DNA from: Victivallales bacterium
GTDB taxonomy: Bacteria; Verrucomicrobiota; Lentisphaeria; Victivallales; GWF2-38-69
Assembly (NCBI GenBank): GCA_021733985.1
Contig: JAIPJT010000023.1
Location: 1-41,849, forward strand
Length of the DNA: 41,849 bases
Reading direction: 5' to 3'
Both the position numbers and the translations under genes were made by a program. Shown one piece after another: positions 8,289 through 15,551 of this stretch; positions within the stretch are counted from its first letter, which is position 1, and each line of letters opens with the position of its first letter. The notes under the pieces are model-generated. The model worked only from the letters and a program-made list of their open reading frames with translations. It made no database searches and had not been told where the DNA came from.

Positions 8289-8378
8289 GTTGGAGTTCGC
8301 ACTTTAGTGTGTTAGGTAAAATATTCAGCCAGACAAGCTAATCACGTCATTCGACACGACAAGAGCTTGAACTCCAAC
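8289..8378. repeat. 90-base element with 10-base perfect terminal inverted repeats
   Basis: gttggagttc (8289-8298) is the exact reverse complement of gaactccaac (8369-8378). A second inverted pair, gaattaag (8279-8286) and cttaattc (8410-8417), flanks it on the outside. It could be a small non-autonomous element or a large cruciform. No coding content. Confidence 0.5.
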
Positions 8379-8473
8379 CATACACCAAAAAATTTGATGC
8401 TCAATTTCTTAATTCGATGACATTGACTGCTTACCAGTCATGCGACGGTACTTGAATTGCTGTTAACGACCTG

Positions 8474-8502
8474 TCCGCCATAGCTCGGTGAGCGACGGCG
8501 GA
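8474..8502. repeat. REP-like palindrome, GCCATAGC/GCGACGGC family
   Basis: tccgcc-ata-gctc-ggt-gagc-gac-ggcgga: outer 6-base stem, 3x3 internal loop, inner 4-base stem, 3-base loop. The octamers gccatagc and gcgacggc recur in the same order on the minus strand at 14288-14319 with a different loop, so the two are copies of one dispersed family. Confidence 0.65.
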
Positions 8503-8531
8503 AGCAGATACAGTACAATGCACAATTTTGG

Positions 8532-9323
8532 TTAAATATTAATTTGAACAATTTCCGGTCTGCATAAAAATCTTTTTTTGATCCCTGTATACCCTAAGCC
8601 CCCTGAAACAATTAAATCTGTATCACTTCTTTTATTATAGTAGTGTCCATATTCAAAAAGCTTCCAGTAAATAGATGAAGTATATACTGCTCCAAAACAT
8701 GGAAGACGAATTTGTCCTCCGTGAGTATGTCCGCAAAGAATGAGATCCGGATTAAGATTGCTGTTTTTAATAAATAGCACGGCATCTTCCGGTTTATGTG
8801 AAATAAGGCACTTAAAACCGACAAAATCCTTAGAGCTGCGTTTAAAAGGTTTGTCTAAGAGGGAAGACACTCCGTAAAATTTTAAATTTTCAGTGTGGAA
8901 TGTGGTGTTAGTCAATAAAGTAAAACCTGAATTTGAAAAGAAGCCAATCCATTCGTCAAGTGTAATCCATTTTAACCTTCGGATTTCCCAATTCCCTAAA
9001 ACAGCTATTTTACTTTTTTTTGCTTTTAATCCCGACAGAAATTGACTTGCAGCTTTATGGTAGGGAAGCAGTGTCAGTAAATCACCTCCGAAGATAATCC
9101 AGTCTGCATTTATTTCATTAATTTCCCTTGTAAGCGCTGTAAAATAAAAGTCGTCATCCTGAAGATGCAAATCTGTAAAAAAAAGGATCTTTTCCCCCGC
9201 TGAACCTTCTGAATTTATTGAGTATCCAACAATATCAAAATCTTTACAAGCTTTGATAATATTTCTCGTTTTATAATTTTTCTTGTTATGCCAGCCATTC
9301 AGGAGTTTTATTAAATGCTTCAT
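8532..9323 (-). CDS. Calcineurin-like metallophosphoesterase (YkuE/YaeI/LpxG-type)
   Basis: 263 residues with all five metal-binding blocks of the family: FFTDLHLQDDD (DxH), FGGDLL (GD), GNWEIRR (GNxE), SHKPEDA and CGHTHGGQIRLP (GHxHxG). The GHTHGGQIRLP block is typical of the YkuE/YaeI branch, usually membrane-associated phosphodiesterases or phospholipases. Chlamydial LpxG, a UDP-2,3-diacylglucosamine hydrolase for lipid A, is in the same branch. Given the MsbA-like gene nearby, an LpxG role is possible but unproven. No transmembrane segment or signal is evident. No SD is visible before the ATG. It stands alone and is divergent from the DUF349 gene. Confidence 0.8.
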   Translation of the reverse strand: MKHLIKLLNGWHNKKNYKTRNIIKACKDFDIVGYSINSEGSAGEKILFFTDLHLQDDDFYFTALTREINEINADWIIFGGDLLTLLPYHKAASQFLSGLKAKKSKIAVLGNWEIRRLKWITLDEWIGFFSNSGFTLLTNTTFHTENLKFYGVSSLLDKPFKRSSKDFVGFKCLISHKPEDAVLFIKNSNLNPDLILCGHTHGGQIRLPCFGAVYTSSIYWKLFEYGHYYNKRSDTDLIVSGGLGYTGIKKRFLCRPEIVQINI

Positions 9324-9483
9324 TGTTAGTTTTTTTACGAAAAATATTAGGAAGAATGAATTAAAATTTGTTTTTAAAGCATTAAAATTACTTTTGATAT
9401 AATTTATACTTGAAATTAATATTTTACGAATTTATTTATTGTTATAGTAAAATTTTTTAAATAAACAGCTGAAGGTGTCAGTA

Positions 9484-12003
9484 ATGGAGAATAAAGGCCA
9501 TATGGAAAGTTATACATTCTTTAAGATGAGCAATGAACCAGTTGAAAAGAATTTAAACGAAACGGGAGATAATGAAAGCGTTATATCTGCCGGACCAAAT
9601 ACAAAACAAAATGACTGTACAGCAGAAAAACCAGGAAAAGGTCATCTTGTGGAAAAAAAAATAAAAGAACTGGTCAATACAGTAGAAGAAAAAAGCATTT
9701 CGACAAACTGGGCACCGACAAAAAGCGAATTTGAAAAAATAAAAGAAAAACTGGAGGAATTAGATCCTGAAAAAATACACAGGGAGCTGCACAATAAATT
9801 TGAAGAATATTATAATATATTTGAAAGAAGATATAATAATCATTTAATAGTAAAAAAAACGATTAATCACAAAGAAGACCTCTGTGAAGAAATAGAAAAA
9901 TTAATTGAAACTGCGCAGGATAATTCAGCAACAGAAAAATTTAATGAAATTCAGGAAAAATGGAATAGTTCAGAAGACCTTCACCTTCCCGAACAGTTTG
10001 ATGAAGTTTTGCAAAAAAAATACAAAAAACTTTGCAAAAATTTTCAGGAAAAAATGGAAAATATAAAAGAAGTTATGGGAAAAAATGAACAAATCTACAA
10101 ACAAATGAAAAAATGCTGTGAAGAAGCTGAAAATATTCTTGATGAAGAAAGTCTGATTAAAAGCAAAGAAAGATTGAAAAATTTAAAAAATAAATGGGAA
10201 AGTATTAAAGAGAACAGTGGAGATTTTAAAGAACTAAAAGAACGATTTGAAAAGACTGAAAAAAATATAAATGATAAATTAGAGAAATACACATTGGAAC
10301 TGGATAATAAAAAAGTTATGGCTCAGGATACAGCCCGGAATATCATTTCGCAGATAGAGGATTTTTCTAATTCAACAAAAATTAAAAATGTACTCCAGAA
10401 AGTTAAAGACCTTCAGAAAGAATGGGATAACCTTAATACAGACCTGCTAAAAAAGGAACAGATAAAAAAATTCAATAAGCTTATAAAAAAATATTTTTCT
10501 AAATTAAAGTTTATACAGCAGAAAGAAGATTGGGAAAGATGGGAAAATTATACTAATAAACTTTTGCTTTGTGAAAGAATTGAACAACTTTCTAAAGAAT
10601 CAGATACATTTAAGGTTGCAAAAGGATTAAAAACCATTTGGGATGAATGGAGAGCTATCGGACAGGTCCCCCGCGAAAAAAACGAAGAAATATGGCAAAG
10701 ATTTAATTCTGTCAGACAACAGCTGAAAAGCAGATGCAATGAATTTTTTAGAGACCTCAAAGTTGAAAGAAAAAAGAACACAGAGTTAAAACAGGAACTT
10801 TGCAAAAAGGCTGAAGAGTTAAGTGAATCAACTGACTGGGAAAGTACAGCAGAAGAATTAAAAAAAATTCAGCAGGAATGGAAAGAAATTGGACCTGCAG
10901 CTAAAGATATAGATGACGAACTTTACAGTAAATTCAGAAATGCCTGCAACATTTTTTTTGAAAACCGAATAGCTTTTTATAAAAAACTTCATGAAAGGCA
11001 GGCATTAAATAAAAACGAAAAAAAAGAATTAATAGAGGAAGCTGAAAAACTCAGAAATTTATTCTGGAAGGATGCAGTTAAAAAAATAAAAAAACTTAGA
11101 ATGCAGTGGAAAAAAATTGGTTCAGCAAGTAGACAAGATGAACAGAAACTTTGGAACCGTTTTAATTCTTCTATTGAAAATTATCTCGCAGAACTTGATG
11201 CCGGGAAGGCTGAAAACCTTGAAAAAAAAGATGAAGTTTGTAAAGAGCTTTCTAAACTGATTGATGTTTTAGAAACAGAAATGTACAATCCTGATGATCT
11301 TAATGATAGAATAAATGAATTTAAGGAAAAATGGAATTCAATTGGCCCTGTTCCAAAAGACAGTGAAAATACTATTCAGGAAAAATATAATAAACTTAAC
11401 AGTCGGCTTTCTTCTCTTTTTCAAGGACTGCTTGAAAAAGAAGCTTTTGAAAACACCAGAAATATTAAGCAAAAAGAAGATATACTTGCAAAAATAGAAA
11501 AACTTGCTAATGAAGGTGGATTTGAACAGAATAAGGATAAATTTGAAGCGATTTGTAATGAATGGAATGAGTTGTCTCTTGAATTACCTGACCAGACCGA
11601 AGAAAAACTAAATGAACGCTTTGATACTCATTGCAATGCTTTTCAATGTAAAGATAAAGAATATTTTACCACAAGCAGGAGTGATAAGGAAAAAAATCTT
11701 AAAAACAAGATAAAAGTCTGTGTTGAACTTGAGAAGCTCGCAGATGTAAGCGTTACAGATGGCTTCTTTTCAGAAAACAGTACTGAAAATTTAGCTGATG
11801 AACTAATGTTTGCTATTAAAGGGAACTTTGGTCTTGAAGAAAACAGCGGTAAAAGCGAAGTCTCCAAAGAACAGAAATATACTAAATATAAAAAACTGAA
11901 GAAAGAATGGGAGTCAATAGGAGCTGTTCCGATCGAAGAGTATGAAAACATAAATATTCGCTATAATAAAATCTGCAGCATTATCGAAAGTAAATTTGCA
12001 TAA
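9484..12003 (+). CDS. Giant DUF349 repeat protein, about ten units
   Basis: 839 highly charged, Lys/Glu-rich helical residues forming a long array of DUF349 units, each about 70-80 residues and marked by a conserved Trp (consensus L..KW..IG.vP, then e..w.rFn). I count ten units. Units 5-8 and 10 are the clearest: WDEWRAIGQVP, QQEWKEIGPA, RMQWKKIGSA, KEKWNSIGPVP, KKEWESIGAVP. The first four are more diverged. ATG 9484 is preferred over the in-frame GTG 9475, because gaagg (9471-9475) sits 8 bases before 9484 and overlaps the GTG. DUF349 proteins are widespread but their role is unclear. The extended helical form suggests a scaffold or a binding protein for a large partner. Nothing is co-transcribed with it. 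Confidence 0.85.
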   Translation: MENKGHMESYTFFKMSNEPVEKNLNETGDNESVISAGPNTKQNDCTAEKPGKGHLVEKKIKELVNTVEEKSISTNWAPTKSEFEKIKEKLEELDPEKIHRELHNKFEEYYNIFERRYNNHLIVKKTINHKEDLCEEIEKLIETAQDNSATEKFNEIQEKWNSSEDLHLPEQFDEVLQKKYKKLCKNFQEKMENIKEVMGKNEQIYKQMKKCCEEAENILDEESLIKSKERLKNLKNKWESIKENSGDFKELKERFEKTEKNINDKLEKYTLELDNKKVMAQDTARNIISQIEDFSNSTKIKNVLQKVKDLQKEWDNLNTDLLKKEQIKKFNKLIKKYFSKLKFIQQKEDWERWENYTNKLLLCERIEQLSKESDTFKVAKGLKTIWDEWRAIGQVPREKNEEIWQRFNSVRQQLKSRCNEFFRDLKVERKKNTELKQELCKKAEELSESTDWESTAEELKKIQQEWKEIGPAAKDIDDELYSKFRNACNIFFENRIAFYKKLHERQALNKNEKKELIEEAEKLRNLFWKDAVKKIKKLRMQWKKIGSASRQDEQKLWNRFNSSIENYLAELDAGKAENLEKKDEVCKELSKLIDVLETEMYNPDDLNDRINEFKEKWNSIGPVPKDSENTIQEKYNKLNSRLSSLFQGLLEKEAFENTRNIKQKEDILAKIEKLANEGGFEQNKDKFEAICNEWNELSLELPDQTEEKLNERFDTHCNAFQCKDKEYFTTSRSDKEKNLKNKIKVCVELEKLADVSVTDGFFSENSTENLADELMFAIKGNFGLEENSGKSEVSKEQKYTKYKKLKKEWESIGAVPIEEYENINIRYNKICSIIESKFA

Positions 12004-12275
12004 TTTGTAAAAATCAAGATTTGATCTGACGGGAGTGACCGAAAACTGCAGACCGCATAAAAACAGTTATACTTATTAGGCTTCGTAATATTTTGTTGCT
12101 TACCCTCTTAATAAGCTGAATAAGGTCCACTTTCGTTATGTGCTGTTTACTTCCTATTGCTTCCTTCAGACAATACCGTAACCAATACTGCCCTTGCAAT
12201 TCGGATTAACTTCCCCCTGAACAGGGTGTTTCATGCTTCTTACAGCATGACGGGTTTGCCAGCTTTGCCGGGCAA
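12004..12275. other. Intergenic, no supported gene
   Basis: A minus-strand frame at 12014-12199 has no ribosome site and no recognisable family, and I do not accept it. The G+C and texture differ from the flanking DUF349 gene, so this may be decayed foreign sequence. A hairpin gtttgcc/ggcaaac (12254-12276) precedes the STAS terminator. Confidence 0.45.
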
Positions 12276-12279
12276 ACAA

Positions 12280-12308
12280 AAAGCCGACTAATTTAAATAG
12301 TCGGCTTT
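12280..12308 (-). terminator. Intrinsic terminator after the STAS gene
   Basis: An 11-base perfect stem aaagccgacta (12280-12290) / tagtcggcttt (12298-12308) with a 7-base loop. On the minus strand it is followed by a T-rich run. It ends the STAS transcript and may also stop rightward transcription. Confidence 0.85.
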
Positions 12309-12342
12309 GATATTTATAAAAATTTCTATAGTAAAGAAATTC

Positions 12343-12675
12343 CTAAAACTTTTGTAAAGCTTCTTCCTTAGTATCACAAATTTCAAATATGATTGAAAAA
12401 CCACTGATTTCAAAAACACTCTTTACATTATCAATCAGTGAACAGAGAATAATTTTGCCATTTTTTGCTTTCATTTCTTTTGCAGCGACAAGTAGAACCC
12501 TTAAACCAGCACTGCTGATATAAGTAAGATTTTCTAAATTAATAAGTACTTTTGTATTATTTTCTTCAATAACATTAGTAATAACGCTTTCAGCATCTGA
12601 GGATGTTGCAGCATCAAGTCTTCCGGATATGTTTATTTCAACTATTCCGTTATGTTCAGTTCTATTAATTTCCAT
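12343..12675 (-). CDS. STAS-domain anti-anti-sigma factor (SpoIIAA/RsbV-like)
   Basis: 110 residues forming a single STAS domain: ISGRLDAATS near the N-terminus, VLINLENLTYISSAGLRVLL in the middle (the SSAGLR segment holds the phospho-acceptor serine) and a C-terminal FEISGFSIIFEI. Such proteins, when unphosphorylated, bind an anti-sigma kinase and release a sigma factor; the partner kinase phosphorylates the serine to switch this off. No kinase or phosphatase gene is next to it. SD ggaga lies 9 bases before the ATG. It has its own terminator and is transcribed alone. Confidence 0.88.
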   Translation of the reverse strand: MEINRTEHNGIVEINISGRLDAATSSDAESVITNVIEENNTKVLINLENLTYISSAGLRVLLVAAKEMKAKNGKIILCSLIDNVKSVFEISGFSIIFEICDTKEEALQKF

Positions 12676-12863
12676 TTATTTTTCTCCGCAATTCTATGTT
12701 AATTTGCTATTACTTTAATAATAATATTACTTTTAAATGAAATTTCAAAAACAAAAGCAATAAATAATGAAATTTTTTATTTAATTTCAGTACAGTTGAA
12801 TATATAATTTTATATGTTATAGAACAAATTTTAATTATAATTTTAATTTTTTAACTACTAAAA

Positions 12864-14222
12864 ATGCACATAACAGAAAAAACACTACTGAGTATCGCAA
12901 AGAAAATTGTAAAAAAATTACAGGATAATGGATATTCTGCATTTTATGTTGGAGGATGTGTTCGTGACAAGCTTTTAGGCAAACATGTCCAGGATGTAGA
13001 TATAGCAACCTCTGCTTTGCCTGTTCAAGTTCAAAATCTTTTTAAAAGAACATATAATATAGGTGCTGCATTCGGAATAATTAATGTTGTAGAACATAGC
13101 ATAAATTTCGAAGTTGCAACTTATCGGACTGAAGGAGAATATAAAGATGGACGCAGACCGCATTTCATAAAATATACTGAATCGCCTGAAGAAGATGCAG
13201 GAAGAAGAGATTTTTCTATAAATGCTCTTTTTTATGATCCATCGGAAAATAAAATTTATGATTTTTTTAACGGCATTAATGATTTAGAACTCGGATTAAT
13301 TAAATGTATTGGGAATACAGAAAAACGCTTACTAGAAGATTATCTGAGAATGATTAGAGCTGTAAGGTTTGGAGCAAGATATAATTTTGTAATTGACCCT
13401 GCAATTATTAGAACAGTAAAAAAATACTCATCCAGACTGAAGAACATTTCTAATGAAAGAATAAGAGAAGAACTTAACAAAATATTTTCCGGCCCCAACC
13501 CGGATAGAGCTCTTCAATTACTTTCTGATACAGGTATTTTAGAGGTTATACTGCCTGAACTTGAACTCCTTAAAGGTATTAGGCAACCTGAAAATTTTCA
13601 TCCTGAGGGCGATGTTTTTGAACATACGAAGTTGATGCTCGCAGGAATGGTGGCCCCTACCCCTGAACTCGCATGGTCAGTTCTGCTCCATGATGTTGGT
13701 AAAGCCAGTACTATGCATATAGATAAAACAGGAAAACCCTGTTTTCACTGCCATGATGCAAGAGGAACTGAAATTGCAGGATATGTACTTAAAAGGTTCA
13801 GATTTTCAAATGAATCGATTAGACGTATATGTACGGCGGTAAAAAACCATATGAAGTTTGCAAATGCAGCTAAAATGAAAACAAGTAAGATACAGCGTAT
13901 GATGACTGCTAAGACTTTTCCTATGGAGCTGGAGCTCCATCGCCTTGATGTTTACTCCAGCAATAAAAAATTTGACAGTTATCTTTTCTTTCTGGATAAA
14001 ATTATAGAATATAAATGCAGACCCGAAATGCCTAAGCCACTTTTAAATGGTAATGATCTAAAAGCTATAGGTTTCAAAACCGGACCGTTAATAGGGAAAA
14101 TACTAAGTGATATTGAAGAAAAACAATTGTCCGGTGAGATCAATAGTAAATCAGCTGCACTGAACTATATAAAAAAAATCTATCTATATTCCTCCCCTGA
14201 GACAAAAATTACTATACAGTAA
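12864..14222 (+). CDS. cca: CCA tRNA nucleotidyltransferase / poly(A) polymerase family, with HD domain
   Basis: 452 residues. The class II nucleotidyltransferase head shows GGCVRD (30-35) and DVDIATSA with the catalytic DxD at 44-46, followed by the TYRTEGEYKDGRRP and EDAGRRDFSINAL blocks, and RMIRAVRFGARYNF. A C-terminal HD phosphohydrolase domain has HPEGDVFEHT and LLHDVGKAS (near 274-282). It adds or repairs the 3' CCA of tRNA. The HD domain in bacterial CCA enzymes carries 2',3'-cyclic phosphodiesterase or phosphatase activity. A poly(A) polymerase role cannot be excluded on motifs alone. There is no clear SD. It stands alone. Confidence 0.88.
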   Translation: MHITEKTLLSIAKKIVKKLQDNGYSAFYVGGCVRDKLLGKHVQDVDIATSALPVQVQNLFKRTYNIGAAFGIINVVEHSINFEVATYRTEGEYKDGRRPHFIKYTESPEEDAGRRDFSINALFYDPSENKIYDFFNGINDLELGLIKCIGNTEKRLLEDYLRMIRAVRFGARYNFVIDPAIIRTVKKYSSRLKNISNERIREELNKIFSGPNPDRALQLLSDTGILEVILPELELLKGIRQPENFHPEGDVFEHTKLMLAGMVAPTPELAWSVLLHDVGKASTMHIDKTGKPCFHCHDARGTEIAGYVLKRFRFSNESIRRICTAVKNHMKFANAAKMKTSKIQRMMTAKTFPMELELHRLDVYSSNKKFDSYLFFLDKIIEYKCRPEMPKPLLNGNDLKAIGFKTGPLIGKILSDIEEKQLSGEINSKSAALNYIKKIYLYSSPETKITIQ

Positions 14223-14550
14223 AATATTTCATTAAATCGTATAATTTTATTATACATTTAACAATAATGCTGTATTGCGGCGCGCTAAGCCGTCGCCCCG
14301 GAGTAGCGGGGCTATGGCTCACACGGTCGGAGATCGCGCCCTACCGTTTTGTTTCAGTAAAGATTAAACTTCGTCGTGCGAAGTTCAACTCTAATAGGAA
14401 AATATGGGTTAATTCTGCTAAAAAGGCTTGCCTCATTTAAACGGAATGTTAGAGTTAAAGTCCGACCTTTTAGTCTTAAACTAAAAGAGAATGATGTAGT
14501 GCTTACAGAATTTGTATTTACTGCATAGAACAATAGAACAAGGAATAAAA
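14223..14550. other. Intergenic region with REP-like palindrome
   Basis: It lies between cca and the SlyD-like gene. It contains the GC-rich block 14278-14345 (see 14288-14319) and otherwise AT-rich DNA without a gene. An in-frame upstream ATG at 14512 for the next gene is not used (see that entry). Confidence 0.5.
14288..14319. repeat. REP-like palindrome, second copy of the GCCATAGC/GCGACGGC family
   Basis: agcc-gtc-gcccc-ggagtagc-ggggc-tat-ggct. On the minus strand it begins gccatagc and ends gcgacggc, exactly as 8477-8499 does on the plus strand, with a 14-base instead of a 7-base centre. Stems are maintained although the bases differ. Confidence 0.65.
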
Positions 14551-14979
14551 ATGACAAAAGCAAAGCAAGGTGACACGGTAAAAGTGCACTACACAGGAAA
14601 ACTTGATGACGGTACAGTTTTTGACAGCTCACAGGACAGAGAGCCTTTAGAATTCAAAGTTGGTGAGGGACAGGTAATTAAAGGATTTGAAGACGGTATA
14701 ACAGGAATGACTGTTGAAGAAGAAAAAACTCTTAATATTCCTCCAGAAGAAGGTTATGGAAACCTTAGAGATGATTTAATAGTCAAATTCCCAAAAGAAA
14801 ACTTTCCGGAAGATATAAAACCTGAAATTGGAATGAAACTTCAACTCCAGCAGCCTAACGGCACACCCGTGATCGTCACAGTAAAAGATATTCTGGAAAA
14901 TGAAGTGATTCTGGATGCGAATCATCAGCTGGCAGGAAAAAACCTGACTTTTGATCTGAAACTTGTAGAGATCAATTAG
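14551..14979 (+). CDS. FKBP-type peptidyl-prolyl isomerase, SlyD-like
   Basis: 142 residues. The split FKBP fold is visible: VKVHYTGKLDDGTVFDSS, EPLEFKVGEGQVIKGFEDGITGM, then EEKTLNIPPEEGYGN. An inserted chaperone flap (residues ~70-125) follows, ending with LTFDLKLVEIN. This is the SlyD layout, but the His/Cys-rich nickel-binding tail of Escherichia coli SlyD is missing. It would speed proline isomerisation and act as a folding helper, probably cytosolic. ATG 14551 is chosen over 14512, because aagga (14540-14544) is well placed for it and homology begins just after. It stands alone. Confidence 0.88.
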   Translation: MTKAKQGDTVKVHYTGKLDDGTVFDSSQDREPLEFKVGEGQVIKGFEDGITGMTVEEEKTLNIPPEEGYGNLRDDLIVKFPKENFPEDIKPEIGMKLQLQQPNGTPVIVTVKDILENEVILDANHQLAGKNLTFDLKLVEIN

Positions 14980-15004
14980 GTTTGTTATTCGCGCACAAAG
15001 TTTA

Positions 15005-15070
15005 ATCCTTTCGGCAGGGTGCAATTCCTGTCCCGTCGGAATGCTGCGAAGCCAGTATTGGGAGGATAAC
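15005..15070 (+). ncRNA. Possible degenerate, shortened FMN riboswitch (RFN-like)
   Basis: The segment cctttcggcagggtgcaatt followed by cctgtcccgtcgg resembles the 5' box of RFN elements (tttcGGGGCaGGGTGaAATTCC then ACCGGCGGT). cgaagccagtattgggaggat resembles the 3' box (GCCGACaGT then TGGATGGGAG with GGAT). The arms P3-P5 that normally lie between are missing. The plus-strand orientation leads into no riboflavin gene. I read it as a relic, with low certainty. Confidence 0.3.
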
Positions 15071-15109
15071 TGCCTCCCTGCGTAGTACAGTAAACGATAC
15101 TAAGCAGGG
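15060..15109 (+). other. Two mutually exclusive hairpins
   Basis: Stem 1: gggagg (15060-15065) with cctccc (15073-15078). Stem 2: ccctgc-g-tagta (15076-15087) with tacta-a-gcaggg (15098-15109). They share bases 15076-15078, so only one can form fully. They directly follow the RFN-like segment, as an expression platform would. No T-run follows. Confidence 0.4.
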
Positions 15110-15288
15110 TAAATAACCGTCATTCGACGGCCAAAGCCCCTGCAAATACAGTATTTAACTATATATACACGTTTAACAATGGACTTTACGAAAATATCGC
15201 CACGATATACAGCACAAGTCATATCGTAGGATGTGATTGGTAAAAAAAAATCAATCGTAGTTTCCGGAAAAGCCGTAATACAAAAAAA

Positions 15289-15510
15289 TTACTCTGCTCT
15301 TTCAACTACTATTTCAGAGTCTACCTGTTCTTTTAGATCTTTTTCTATTCCTTCTTTAAGAGTAATCATTGCATGAGGGCAGCATCCACAGGCGCCTACA
15401 AGCTTTAATTTTACATTTTTACCATCAATACCAACGATTTCGAGGTCTCCACCGTCGTTCTGAAGATATTTTCTTATTTCCTGAAGTCTGGCTCTAATTT
15501 TATCTTCCAT
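15289..15510 (-). CDS. NifU C-terminal-domain iron-sulfur scaffold
   Basis: 73 residues, a stand-alone Nfu domain: RKYLQNDGGDLEIVGIDGKNV, then GACGCCPHAMITLKEGIE with the CxxC pair that binds a [4Fe-4S] cluster between two subunits, and a basic/acidic tail. It carries clusters to client enzymes. The bases around CxxC (CGCCPHA rather than CGSCPSS) are a known variation. SD aaagga is 7 bases before the ATG. It lies 41 bases downstream of dapL on the same strand, and may be cotranscribed. Confidence 0.9.
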   Translation of the reverse strand: MEDKIRARLQEIRKYLQNDGGDLEIVGIDGKNVKLKLVGACGCCPHAMITLKEGIEKDLKEQVDSEIVVERAE

Positions 15511-15551
15511 TTGGTTGTCCTTTCATGTAAGTTTAATTTATAATTTTAAAA

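Larger units (their letters stand above)
8111..8531. other. Intergenic region dense in inverted repeats
   Basis: It lies between the convergent PAS gene and the metallophosphoesterase gene. No open frame is credible. It has higher G+C than its surroundings and carries at least three separate dyads (8247-8263, 8289-8378, 8474-8502), annotated individually. Confidence 0.6.

Noticed and set aside
8289-8378. Integron attC site
   Set aside because: gttaggt at 8313-8319 fits the GTTRRRY core, but no matching RYYYAAC partner stands at the expected place and no integrase or cassette array is present.
12014-12199. 61-codon open frame on the minus strand
   Set aside because: No SD, no recognisable family, region looks like decayed DNA. 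It could be a remnant of a foreign gene, but I cannot name one.
15005-15080. Cobalamin riboswitch
   Set aside because: ggtgcaattcc and gaagccag gave a first hint, but the order and remaining boxes fit an RFN element better, and even that is weak.
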